Of a stretch of 64,000 nucleotides of DNA, positions 56,743 to 64,000 are shown piece after piece. The stretch is from Micromonospora sp. RP3T. GTDB taxonomy: Bacteria; Actinomycetota; Actinomycetes; Mycobacteriales; Micromonosporaceae. Within the stretch, counting starts at the first letter, position 1. Each line of letters starts with the position of its first letter. The translations under genes were made by a program, and so were the position numbers. The DNA lies in assembly GCF_003027925.1 (NCBI RefSeq), contig NZ_PYPS01000025.1, positions 1-64,000 on the forward strand, in the 5' to 3' direction. Under the pieces are notes generated by a model, which was not told where the DNA came from, did no database searches, and saw nothing but the letters and a program-made list of their open reading frames with translations.

Positions 56743-58065
56743 ATGTCACGTGTCACCCCTGACCAGCCCCGCCGTCCGGCCGCCGGCCCCACCACCGGCG
56801 CCCGGCCGCGCGCCCGTGCCCGCCCCGCCGCGCGCGTACCCCCGCCCCGGGCGGGTGAGCCGTCGCGCAGCCGGGCCCCGCTGCCCGTGGCCGCCGGGGT
56901 GGCCGCGCTCTGGGCGGCACTGACCTCTCTGCTGCCGGTCGTCGTCGTGCTCGGCCTCGCCCAGCTCACCGAGGACGCCGGGTCGCTCGGCGGCGCGCTG
57001 CGCGCCGGCCTGGCCGGCTGGCTGCTCGGGCACGGGGTGCCGTTGCAGACCGCCGCCGGGCCGCTCGGTCTGGCGCCCCTCGCGCTGAGCGTGCTGGTCG
57101 TCTGGCGGCTCACCCGGGCCGGGGTGCACGTCAGCCGGGCCGTGGGCGCGCGCGGCGCCGGCTCGCCGCGGCAGGCGCTCGCCGTCGCGGTCGCGGTCGC
57201 GGTCGGGTACGCACTGCTCGGCACGATCGCCGCGGTGGCGGTCGGCGCGGGCGGCGTACGCGTCTCCCCGGTCACGACCGCCGTGACGTTCGCCGTGTTC
57301 GCCGCCCCGGCCGCACTCGTCGGCGCGCTGCGCACCACGGGGGTCTGGGCGCTGCTGGCCCGACGGTGCCCGCCGGTGGTGCGCGACGGGTTGCGGGCCG
57401 GGCTGGTCGCGGTGCTGCTGTTGCTCGGCGCGAGCGCCGGCGCGGGCGGGCTGGCGGTGGCCACCGGTGGTGGCGACGCGGCCGACATGATCGGCGCGTA
57501 CCGGACCGGGGTGGCCGGGCAGGCGGGCATCACGCTGGTCAGCCTCGCGTACGCGCCGAACGCCACCGTCTGGTCGGCCAGCTACCTGCTCGGTCCCGGG
57601 TTCGCCGTCGGCACGGACACCGCGGTCCGCACCAGTGAGGTGTCGGTGGGCGCGCTGCCGGCCGTGCCGTTGCTGGCCGGCCTGCCGCGTGGCCCGGTGG
57701 ACGGGCTGGGCACCGGCCTGCTCGCGGTGCCGGTGCTGGCCGCGATGGCGGCCGGCTGGCTGCTGGCCCGGCGGCTGCTGCGGGCGGCGGCCGAGGACCG
57801 GGCCGAGGTCGGCTGGTCGGAGCTGCTGGTCCCGGCCGTGCTCGCCGGCCCGGTCGCCGGGGTGTTGCTGGGTCTGCTCGCGGCGGCCTCGGGCGGGCCG
57901 CTCGGCGGTGGTCGGCTGGCCGAGATCGGCCCGGCGCCCTGGCCGGTGACCGCCGTCGCCACGCTGGTGATCGCCGTGGGCGCGGTGCTCGGCGCCGCCG
58001 CCACCCGCACCCTCACCACCCGGTCCGCCCCGCCCACGCCCCGGCCCGCCCCGACCCCGCGCTGA
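56743..58065 (+). CDS. PerM-like polytopic membrane protein (DUF6350)
   Basis: 440 residues. The first 45 are Arg/Pro-rich cytoplasmic. About ten to twelve hydrophobic helices follow (from PLPVAAGVAALWAALTSLLP to LVIAVGAVLGAAATRTL), and the tail is Pro-rich. Position between sucCD and purN-purH equals mycobacterial Rv0955 (PerM), which supports cell division. The sequence itself gives no catalytic motif; identity rests on synteny and topology. Confidence 0.85.
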   Translation: MSRVTPDQPRRPAAGPTTGARPRARARPAARVPPPRAGEPSRSRAPLPVAAGVAALWAALTSLLPVVVVLGLAQLTEDAGSLGGALRAGLAGWLLGHGVPLQTAAGPLGLAPLALSVLVVWRLTRAGVHVSRAVGARGAGSPRQALAVAVAVAVGYALLGTIAAVAVGAGGVRVSPVTTAVTFAVFAAPAALVGALRTTGVWALLARRCPPVVRDGLRAGLVAVLLLLGASAGAGGLAVATGGGDAADMIGAYRTGVAGQAGITLVSLAYAPNATVWSASYLLGPGFAVGTDTAVRTSEVSVGALPAVPLLAGLPRGPVDGLGTGLLAVPVLAAMAAGWLLARRLLRAAAEDRAEVGWSELLVPAVLAGPVAGVLLGLLAAASGGPLGGGRLAEIGPAPWPVTAVATLVIAVGAVLGAAATRTLTTRSAPPTPRPAPTPR

Positions 58066-58105
58066 CGGCTCGGGTCCTCGCCGCCCGGACCGACGGGTGG
58101 ACGTG

Positions 58106-58143
58106 ACGAAGGGGCGCCCGGCTGCCGCCGGACGCCCCTTCGT
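58106..58143. terminator. Bidirectional terminator after the PerM-like gene
   Basis: ACGAAGGGGCG-c-CCGGC pairs with GCCGG-a-CGCCCCTTCGT with a 4-nt loop, between convergent stops. Confidence 0.88.
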
Positions 58144-58152
58144 CGGAGCCGG

Positions 58153-58740
58153 TCAGGAACCGAAGTTGTTCATGTTGATCGCGGCGCCGGCGATGGCGCT
58201 GATGATCCCGAGGACCACTCCGATGCCACCGCAGATCAGGGCGACCTTGGCCTGGCCCGGGTTGCTGGCCTCGCCGGCCTGGACCTTCTTCTGGCCCAGC
58301 ACGCCGAGCACCACGCCGGCGATGCCGGCGGGAACGCCGAGCAGCGGGCAGCAGAGGCCGAGCACGATCGAGGCGATGCCGACGATCATGCCGATCAGGC
58401 CCATGGTGTTGTTCTGGCCCTGACCCTGGCCGGGGCCGGCCGGGTAGCCGGCGGCCGGGTACTGCGGCGCGGCGCCGTACGGCTGCTGCGCGTACGGGTC
58501 CTGGCCGTAGGGCTGGCCGGAGGTGGGCTGGCCGTAGGGCTGACCCGAGGTCGGCTGGCCGTAGTCCGGCTGCTGCCCGTACTGCGGCTGCTGCCCGTAG
58601 TCCGGCTGCTGGCCGTACTGCGGCTGCTGGCCGTACTGCGGGGGCTGCGGCGGCTGACCGTACGGGTCCTGCGGCTGGGCGGTCGGGTCCTGGTTCGGCT
58701 GCTGGCCGTACGGGTCCTGTCCGGGGTATCCGGGCTGCAT
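58153..58740 (-). CDS. DUF4190 membrane protein with Tyr-Gly-Gln-Gln repeats
   Basis: 195 residues. The first 110 are low-complexity Pro/Gln/Tyr/Gly with repeated QYGQQP/DYGQQP and QPYGQPTSG units. Then two hydrophobic segments (MGLIGMIVGIASIVLGLCCPLLG... and CGGIGVVLGIISAIAGAAI) surround a short KKVQAGEASNPGQAK loop. Function unknown. It starts MQPGYPG, the same first residues and DNA as the neighbour at 59069, suggesting a shared origin of the 5' ends. Confidence 0.85.
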   Translation of the reverse strand: MQPGYPGQDPYGQQPNQDPTAQPQDPYGQPPQPPQYGQQPQYGQQPDYGQQPQYGQQPDYGQPTSGQPYGQPTSGQPYGQDPYAQQPYGAAPQYPAAGYPAGPGQGQGQNNTMGLIGMIVGIASIVLGLCCPLLGVPAGIAGVVLGVLGQKKVQAGEASNPGQAKVALICGGIGVVLGIISAIAGAAINMNNFGS

Positions 58741-58772
58741 GTCGGGAAACTCCTCAGTTGGTCGGCTGTCGG

Positions 58773-59069
58773 TCAGTTCGTGCCGGTGCTGCCGCCGACG
58801 AGACCCGCCAGGCCACCGAACAGGCAACACACCACAATGATGCCGATCCAGACCAGGCCGACGATCAGGGCCCACTTGGACCACTTCCTGGACTCGGCGG
58901 CGGCGGCCTGCGCACCGGCGTAGTCGCCCTGCTGGATCAGCGGGTTGACCTTGGAGGCGTTGATGATCGCCGGGATCGCGAGCGGCCAGAACAGGAAGAT
59001 CGCGACGATGGACATCGTCATGTTGTTGTCGATCTGCGACGGCTGCTGCTGGGGGTATCCGGGCTGCAT
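58773..59069 (-). CDS. CD225/dispanin-like small membrane protein
   Basis: 98 residues. The N terminus MQPGYPQQQPSQIDNNMTMS is followed by a helix (IVAIFLFWPLAIPAIINAS), a loop with VNPLIQQGDYAGAQAAAAESRKWSKWA, and a second helix (LIVGLVWIGIIVVCCLFGG). The WPLAIPAI and KVNPLIQQGDYAGA pattern is that of CD225/dispanin proteins. It is 32 nt upstream of the DUF4190 gene on the same strand. Function unknown. Confidence 0.85.
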   Translation of the reverse strand: MQPGYPQQQPSQIDNNMTMSIVAIFLFWPLAIPAIINASKVNPLIQQGDYAGAQAAAAESRKWSKWALIVGLVWIGIIVVCCLFGGLAGLVGGSTGTN

Positions 59070-59237
59070 GGGGTGGCTCCTCGGGCCGGCGGCACGGCGT
59101 GTGCCGGTTACTCGTTCGGGGGTGCGGGTCGGGCGTACGCCGGACACCGGGCGACCGGCAGCGTACCGCGAGCCCCCTACCTCCGGAGATCATCCGACAG
59201 GCCGCCGCCCGACAGCCGGACCGCCCGACCTGCCCGA

Positions 59238-59243
59238 TAGGGT
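59238..59243 (+). promoter_or_regulatory. -10 hexamer (TAGGGT) of purN
   Basis: TAGGGT lies 6 nt before the purN GTG, consistent with leaderless initiation. Confidence 0.45.
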
Positions 59244-59249
59244 GGCCGC

Positions 59250-59870
59250 GTGACCGAGCCCGCGTCCGTCGCCCGCCTCGTCGTCCTCGTCTCCGGCTCC
59301 GGCAGCAACCTCCAGGCGTTGCTGGACGCCGCCACCGACCCCGGCTACGGGGCCCGGGTGGTGGCCGTGGGCGCCGACCGGGACGGGATAGCCGGCCTGG
59401 ACCGGGCCGCCGCAGCCGGTGTGCCGTCCTTCGTCGAGCGGGTCAAGGACCACCCCACCCGGGCCGACTGGGACAAGGCGCTCACCGCCCGGGTCGCCGA
59501 GCACCGGCCCGACCTGGTGATCAGCGCCGGGTTCCTCAAGCTGGTCGGCCCGGAGTTCCTCACCGCGTTCGGGGACCGCTACCTGAACACGCACAACACG
59601 TTGTTGCCGGCGTTCCCCGGCATCCACGGCCCCCGCGACGCGCTGGAGTACGGCGTGAAGGTCACCGGGGCCACGCTGTTCTTCGTCGACGCCGGGATGG
59701 ACACCGGCCCGATCGTCGCCCAGGTCGCCGTACCGGTGCTCGACGACGACGACGAGGAGACGCTCACCGAGCGCATCAAGTCCGCCGAGCGGCGCCAGCT
59801 CGTCGAGCAGGTCGGCCGCCTGGTCCGTGAAGGTTGGACGATCACCGGCAGAAAGGTCACCGTTCCGTGA
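59250..59870 (+). CDS. purN: Phosphoribosylglycinamide formyltransferase
   Basis: 206 residues. It transfers formyl from 10-formyl-THF to GAR in purine synthesis. LVSGSGSNLQALLDA is the phosphate loop. The catalytic Asn-His-Asp set is in NTHNTLLPAFPGIHG and TLFFVDAGMDTGPIV. Normal length. The stop overlaps the purH start (GTGA). It sits in the Rv0955-Rv0957-like block. Confidence 0.96.
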   Translation: MTEPASVARLVVLVSGSGSNLQALLDAATDPGYGARVVAVGADRDGIAGLDRAAAAGVPSFVERVKDHPTRADWDKALTARVAEHRPDLVISAGFLKLVGPEFLTAFGDRYLNTHNTLLPAFPGIHGPRDALEYGVKVTGATLFFVDAGMDTGPIVAQVAVPVLDDDDEETLTERIKSAERRQLVEQVGRLVREGWTITGRKVTVP

Positions 59871-61438
59871 GCACCCATGACGACGCCCGTCGCCCGATCC
59901 GGCGCGCGTTGGTCAGCGTCTACGACAAGACCGGCCTGGTCGAGCTGGCCCGCGCCCTGCACGAGGCCGGCGTGGAGATCGTGTCGACCGGCAGCACCGC
60001 GTCGACGATCTCCGGCGCCGGGGTCCCGGTCACCCCGGTCGAGCAGGTCACCGGCTTCCCGGAGATCCTCGACGGCCGGGTGAAGACGCTGCACCCGAAG
60101 ATCCACGGCGGCCTCCTCGCCGACCTGCGCAGGGACTCGCACGCCACCCAGCTCGACGAGCACGGCATCGCCGGTATCGACCTGCTGGTCTCCAACCTCT
60201 ACCCGTTCCAGGCCACGGTCGCCTCCGGCGCCGACGCCGACGAGTGCGTGGAGCAGATCGACATCGGCGGTCCGGCGATGGTGCGGGCCGCCGCGAAGAA
60301 CCACGCCTCGGTCGCGGTGGTGACCGACCCGGCCGCGTACCCGGCGGTGGTGGCCGCGCTCGCCGACGGCGGGTTCACCCTGGCCCGGCGGCGCGCGCTG
60401 GCGGCCCGGGCGTTCGCCGACATCGCCGACTACGACGTGGCGGTGGCCGACTGGTTCGCCACCACGGTGGCCCCGGCCGAGGACGGCTTCCCGGAGTTCG
60501 CCGGGCTCGCGCTGCGCCGGCAGGCGGTGCTGCGCTACGGCGAGAACCCGCACCAGGCGGCGGCGCTCTACACCGACCCGGGCGCCCCGGCGGGCCTGGC
60601 CCAGGCCGAGCAGCTGCACGGCAAGGAGATGTCCTACAACAACTACGTCGACGCGGACGCCGCGTGGCGGGCCGCGCACGACTTCGCGGACCAGCCGGCG
60701 GTGGCGATCATCAAGCACGCCAATCCGTGCGGCATCGCGGTCGGCGCGGACGTGGCCGAGGCGCACCGCAAGGCGCACGCCTGTGACCCGGTCTCCGCGT
60801 TCGGCGGTGTGATCGCGGTCAACCGGCCGGTCAGCGTGGAGCTGGCCGGGCAGGTCGCGGAGATCTTCACCGAGGTGCTGGTGGCGCCCGGCTTCGACGA
60901 GGGCGCGCTGGAGTTGCTGCGGGCCAAGAAGAACCTCCGGCTGCTGCGGGCGCCCGCGTTCGCCCCGCGGCCGACGGAGTGGCGGCAGGTCAGCGGCGGC
61001 GTGCTGGTGCAGGCGCGGGACGCGGTCGACGCGCCCGGCGACGACCCGTCCGGCTGGACGCTGGCCACCGGTGATCCGGCCGACGAGGCGATGCTGCGCG
61101 ATCTCGCGTTCGCCTGGCGGGCGGTGCGCGCGGTGAAGAGCAACGCGATCCTGCTGGCCCGCGACGGCGCCACCGTCGGCGTCGGGATGGGCCAGGTCAA
61201 CCGCGTCGACTCGGCGCGGCTGGCGGTCAGCCGGGCCGGCGACGAGCGGGCCCGTGGCTCGGTCTGCGCCTCGGACGCCTTCTTCCCGTTCGCCGACGGC
61301 CCGCAGATCCTGATCGACGCCGGCATCCGGGCGATCGTGCAGCCCGGAGGCTCGATCCGTGACGAGGAGACCATCGCGGCCTGCAAGGCGGCCGGCGTGA
61401 CGATGTACCTCACCGGCACCCGCCACTTCTTCCACTAG
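59867..61438 (+). CDS. purH: Bifunctional AICAR transformylase / IMP cyclohydrolase
   Basis: 523 residues for the last two steps to IMP. The IMP cyclohydrolase domain (1-200) has RRALVSVYDKTGLVELA, VKTLHPKIHGGLLA, and NLYPF. The AICAR transformylase domain has LRYGENPHQ, NYVDADAAWR, KHANPCGIAVG, SNAILLARDG and SDAFFPFADG. GAAAGG precedes GTG 59867, which overlaps the purN stop. The product IMP feeds guaB. Confidence 0.97.
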   Translation: MSTHDDARRPIRRALVSVYDKTGLVELARALHEAGVEIVSTGSTASTISGAGVPVTPVEQVTGFPEILDGRVKTLHPKIHGGLLADLRRDSHATQLDEHGIAGIDLLVSNLYPFQATVASGADADECVEQIDIGGPAMVRAAAKNHASVAVVTDPAAYPAVVAALADGGFTLARRRALAARAFADIADYDVAVADWFATTVAPAEDGFPEFAGLALRRQAVLRYGENPHQAAALYTDPGAPAGLAQAEQLHGKEMSYNNYVDADAAWRAAHDFADQPAVAIIKHANPCGIAVGADVAEAHRKAHACDPVSAFGGVIAVNRPVSVELAGQVAEIFTEVLVAPGFDEGALELLRAKKNLRLLRAPAFAPRPTEWRQVSGGVLVQARDAVDAPGDDPSGWTLATGDPADEAMLRDLAFAWRAVRAVKSNAILLARDGATVGVGMGQVNRVDSARLAVSRAGDERARGSVCASDAFFPFADGPQILIDAGIRAIVQPGGSIRDEETIAACKAAGVTMYLTGTRHFFH

Positions 61439-61504
61439 GTCTGTTCGCACGGGCTTTACCCGCCGCCGGTTACCGTGCGTAGCCTCGGCCGGAGGGATAA
61501 TCAG

Positions 61505-61681
61505 ATGTGCGCGGTATACCTCAGAGGCATATTTATGCCCCTGAGGTATACCGCTTCACACGCCATTGATGCCGCTGACCCGACACGCCGGAAGCCGGTG
61601 GCGGAACACGCCGGACCCGGGTGGCCCGTTGTCCGCGCGCCCGGCCGTGCGCCGTTGCCGGCCGTCGGGGGCGGTTGCTAG
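61505..61681 (+). CDS. Possible 58-aa ORF starting at the second 44-bp dyad
   Basis: GGAGGG (61491-61496) lies 8 nt before ATG 61505. The dyad begins 3 nt after the ATG and encodes residues 3 to about 17 (AVYLRGIFMPLRYT). The remainder is Pro/Ala/Gly-rich and lacks family features. It may be a short regulated peptide, a leader, or a remnant. The strong ribosome site is the main support. Confidence 0.3.
   Translation: MCAVYLRGIFMPLRYTASHAIDAADPTRRKPVAEHAGPGWPVVRAPGRAPLPAVGGGC
61511..61554. repeat. 44-bp dyad with GCGGTATACC / GGTATACCGC ends
   Basis: Twenty-base arms with 19 of 20 pairs around ATTT. It has the same length, ends (GCGRTATACC) and core (GKCAT-NTTT-ATGMC) as the dyad at 6383-6426, 55 kb away. 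Confidence 0.85.
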
Positions 61682-61741
61682 CGTGTGCCGGCGACGATCG
61701 ATCGACCGTCTCCACTGTCCGTGAGCCCCGGCAGGTGTGCC

Positions 61742-62203
61742 ATGCGCGTGCGCGACCGGTTGACCGCCGTCGTCGTCACGCTGGCGTTCGTCCTGGCCGC
61801 GCTCGGCTCCGCCGCCGGCCCGCCCGCCGCCGCCCTGCCCGCCGCCGCCCCGCCCGCAGTCGGCCCGTCCGCAGTCGGCGTGCACACCCTCGACCCGTCC
61901 GCCGTCGACCGGAACTCAGTCGGGCCGGCTGCCGTCGTACCCGCCTCGGGGTGCCGGGCCGGGCCGGTCGCGTCGCACGGCGCGTACCCGCAACAGCGGT
62001 GCGCGGAGCTGTCCGGCGGGTGGTGGGGTGACCGGCGCGGCGGCCTCGCCTACGGCGACGGGCCGGACGAACCGCTCCCGACCGCGCCCCCGCGCGTCGC
62101 CGGCCCGGTCATGTCGGCGCGGCTCGCGCCGGGACACCGGTCACCGGCCCGGCCGCTGCCGCCGCGTGGCGCGCTGGCCGCGCGGGCACCGCCCACCGCC
62201 TGA
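61742..62203 (+). CDS. Hypothetical secreted protein, Ala/Pro-rich
   Basis: 153 residues. A signal peptide (RVRDRLTAVVVTLAFVLAAL, then an Ala/Pro-rich stretch) is followed by imperfect repeats of SAVG/PAAV/DPSAV type (about 38-70), a pair of Cys in SGCRAGPVASHGAYPQQRC that could form a disulfide, and a Pro/Arg-rich C terminus. The ATG has AGGTGTGCC upstream. No family recognised; composition leaves room for a spurious call. Confidence 0.5.
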   Translation: MRVRDRLTAVVVTLAFVLAALGSAAGPPAAALPAAAPPAVGPSAVGVHTLDPSAVDRNSVGPAAVVPASGCRAGPVASHGAYPQQRCAELSGGWWGDRRGGLAYGDGPDEPLPTAPPRVAGPVMSARLAPGHRSPARPLPPRGALAARAPPTA

Positions 62204-62349
62204 GTCGCGCCGGAGCCTGCCGCGCCGGAGCCTGCCGTGTCGACCCGGCGGTTCCACCGCGCGCTGCCGTCGCCCACGGGGGCGCCCCTCACGCACCCCG
62301 TCCACGTCCCGCTGCGGCCCCGCCCCTCCTTCCTCCGGGGGACGGGGCC

Positions 62350-63378
62350 TCAGACGTCCGGGCGCACCTCGGCGAAGTGGCAGGCGCTGGGGTGCGGGTC
62401 CGCGGCGCGGGGCACGGTCTGCGGGTCCTGGACGGCGCAGACCTCCTCCGCCTTCCAGCACCGGGTGCGGAACCGGCAGCCCGACGGCGGGTCGGCCGGG
62501 CTGGGCACGTCGCCGCTGAGCCGGATGATCGTCCGGCGGTCGCGGGCCGCCGGGTCGGGCACCGGCACCGCCGAGAGCAACGCCTGGGTGTACGGGTGGG
62601 TGGCGCGCCGGTAGATCTGTTCCTCGGTGCCGATCTCCACGATCCGGCCCAGGTACATCACCGCCACCCGGTCGCAGATGTGCCGGACCACTGACAGGTC
62701 GTGCGCGATGAAGATGTACGACAGCCCGAACTCGTCCTGGAGCTGCGCCAACAGGTTGATCACCTGGGCCTGGATGGAGACGTCAAGCGCCGACACCGGC
62801 TCGTCGCAGACGATGATCTCCGGGCGCAGCGCGAGCGCGCGGGCGATGCCGATGCGCTGCCGCTGGCCGCCGGAGAACTGGTGCGGGTAGCGGTTCACGT
62901 GCTCCGGGTTGAGCCCGACCACGTCCAGCAGCTCCTGCACCCGCTGCCGCCGGCTGCCCTTCGGCGCGGCGTCCGGGTGGATCGCGAACGGCTCGCCGAC
63001 GATGTCGCCGACCGTCATCCGCGGGTTCAACGAGGTGTACGGGTCCTGCATCACCATCTGCATGTTCCGCCGCAGCCGCCGCAGCTCCCCGCCGGACGCC
63101 CGGAACAGGTCCCGCCCCTCCAGCGTGGCTCGGCCGGCGGTCGGCGTCTCCAGCCGCATCAGCAGCCGGGCCAGCGTGGACTTGCCGCAGCCGGACTCGC
63201 CGACCACGCCGAGCGTCTCGCCCCGGCGCAGCTCGAAGCTCACCCCGTCGACCGCCCGCACCGCGCCGATCTGCCGTTTGAACAGCACCCCCTGGGTGAT
63301 CGGGAAGTGTTTGACCAGCTCGTCGACGGCGAGGACGGTCTCGCCGCGAACCTTGGCCGGGCTAGCGGGCGCGGTCAT
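62350..63378 (-). CDS. Peptide ABC transporter ATPase (OppF-like, second system)
   Basis: 342 residues. Walker A GESGCGKST, Q-loop MQDPYTSLNPRM, signature FSGGQRQR, Walker B IIVCDEPVSALD and switch IAHDLS. The C terminus has PSGCRFRTRCWKAEEVC and ACHFAEV. It closely follows OppF at 47032 (for example PYTSLNPRMTVGD and NPEHVNRYPHQFSGG). GGAGG precedes ATG 63378. It overlaps the upstream OppD-like gene by 17 nt. It is the last gene of an operon that enters from beyond the window. Confidence 0.94.
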   Translation of the reverse strand: MTAPASPAKVRGETVLAVDELVKHFPITQGVLFKRQIGAVRAVDGVSFELRRGETLGVVGESGCGKSTLARLLMRLETPTAGRATLEGRDLFRASGGELRRLRRNMQMVMQDPYTSLNPRMTVGDIVGEPFAIHPDAAPKGSRRQRVQELLDVVGLNPEHVNRYPHQFSGGQRQRIGIARALALRPEIIVCDEPVSALDVSIQAQVINLLAQLQDEFGLSYIFIAHDLSVVRHICDRVAVMYLGRIVEIGTEEQIYRRATHPYTQALLSAVPVPDPAARDRRTIIRLSGDVPSPADPPSGCRFRTRCWKAEEVCAVQDPQTVPRAADPHPSACHFAEVRPDV

Positions 63379-64000
63379 CGTGGACCTCCTGCGCGAAGTG
63401 GCACGCGCTGGTCCGGCCGTCGCCGAGCACCAGATCGTGCGGCACCTCGTCGACACAGACCTGCTGCGCGTACAGGCAGCGGGGATGGAACGGGCAGCCG
63501 GGCGGGATCCGCATCAGGTTCGGCGGCAGCCCCGGAATGGTCGACAGCGCCTGCCCGCGCACGTCGAGCCGGGGGATCGACTCCAACAACCCCTTGGTGT
63601 ACGGGTGAGCCGGCGCCCGGTACAGCGAACGGACGTCGGCGTGCTCGACGATCCGGCCGGCGTACATGACCGCGATCCGGTCCGCCACGCCGGCGACCAC
63701 GCCGAGGTCGTGGGTGATCAGGATGAGCGCCATGCCGAGGTCCCGGCGCAGGTCGGCCAGGAGGTCCATGATCTGCGCCTGCACGGTGACGTCGAGCGCG
63801 GTGGTGGGCTCGTCGGCGATCAGCACCTTCGGGTCCAGCGCCAGCGCCATGGCGATCATGACGCGTTGCCGCATCCCGCCGGAGAACTGGTGCGGGTAGT
63901 CGCCGAGGCGCGTCGCCGCGGCCGGGATCCGGACCAGGTCCATCAGCTCGACCGTGCGCCGGCGCGCGTCGGCGCGGGACAGTCCGGCCCGCTGCCGCAG
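63362..64000 (-). CDS. Peptide ABC transporter ATPase (OppD-like), 5' end outside window
   Basis: The visible 212 residues start in the helical domain (LRQRAGLSRADARRR) and contain the signature FSGGMRQR, Walker B VLIADEPTTALD, switch LITHDLG, and the OppD C-terminal Cys motif PPGCPFHPRCLYAQQVC with ACHFAQE. Walker A lies beyond position 64000. It forms a heterodimer with the OppF-like protein. Confidence 0.93.
   Translation of the reverse strand: MRQRAGLSRADARRRTVELMDLVRIPAAATRLGDYPHQFSGGMRQRVMIAMALALDPKVLIADEPTTALDVTVQAQIMDLLADLRRDLGMALILITHDLGVVAGVADRIAVMYAGRIVEHADVRSLYRAPAHPYTKGLLESIPRLDVRGQALSTIPGLPPNLMRIPPGCPFHPRCLYAQQVCVDEVPHDLVLGDGRTSACHFAQEVHDDRAR

Larger units (their letters stand above)
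61439..61741. other. 303-nt region after purH
   Basis: It holds an A+T-richer patch with a Shine-Dalgarno/ATG pair and the 44-bp dyad (61511-61554), then GC-rich sequence without a clear gene up to the secreted protein at 61742. Confidence 0.5.

Noticed and set aside
61475..61504. Upstream GTG extension of the ORF at 61505
   Set aside because: The ATG at 61505 has a well-spaced GGAGGG; the GTG at 61475 has no ribosome site.

Overview
The window is high-GC actinobacterial chromosome, by eye well above 70% G+C, with GTG starts, GTGA/ATGA gene overlaps and -10 hexamers sitting 6-9 nt before start codons. Gene content and order fit a member of the Micromonosporaceae (Micromonospora-like). Nearly all of it is core genome. 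No prophage, transposase, CRISPR array, rRNA or tRNA gene was recognised.

Positions 1-8994 hold a small type VII secretion-like protein, the NAD(P)HX repair enzyme, alr, an alpha/beta hydrolase, tsaE, ung, a damaged HTH regulator gene, and tsaB-rimI-tsaD. Positions 9078-14405 hold a DUF4142 protein and a sugar ABC operon with a ROK repressor. Positions 14591-31828 hold ybaK, a methyltransferase gene carrying an in-frame dispersed palindrome, groES-groEL under two CIRCE operators, a molybdopterin oxidoreductase, the whiD-like and bldM-like regulators back to back, guaB, guaB3, an M1 peptidase, an LCP protein, a GMC oxidoreductase and guaA. The order alr-tsaE-tsaB-rimI-tsaD-groESL-whiB-guaB-guaB3-GMC oxidoreductase is the one known from Mycobacterium and Streptomyces.

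Positions 31836-41651 hold a stand-alone PspC protein, two tandem double-Nudix proteins, pssA and a methyltransferase-Psd fusion (phosphatidylethanolamine synthesis). They also hold a cell-envelope stress module: a PspC/LiaF-like membrane protein, a PspC-fused histidine kinase and a LuxR-type response regulator. Positions 42210-48048 are a complete oligopeptide ABC operon (oppABCDF). Positions 48141-61438 repeat the Mycobacterium Rv0948c-Rv0957 neighbourhood: chorismate mutase, pcrA/uvrD, M23 peptidases, sucC, sucD, a PerM-like membrane protein, purN and purH, with a small B12-binding mutase subunit before sucC. The end of the window carries a secreted protein and the oppF/oppD end of a second peptide transporter, cut by the window edge.

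The strongest new observation is a candidate Phe/Tyr transcription attenuator before the chorismate mutase gene. It consists of a leaderless 20-codon ORF with consecutive Phe-Phe-Tyr-Tyr codons, a perfect 15-bp terminator, and an alternative pairing that would break that terminator. Other points of note are a 19-bp motif shared by two pspC promoters, two 44-bp dyads of one design 55 kb apart, a dispersed palindrome inside a coding gene, a regulator gene interrupted by TGA, and several tiny upstream ORFs that overlap the next start codon.
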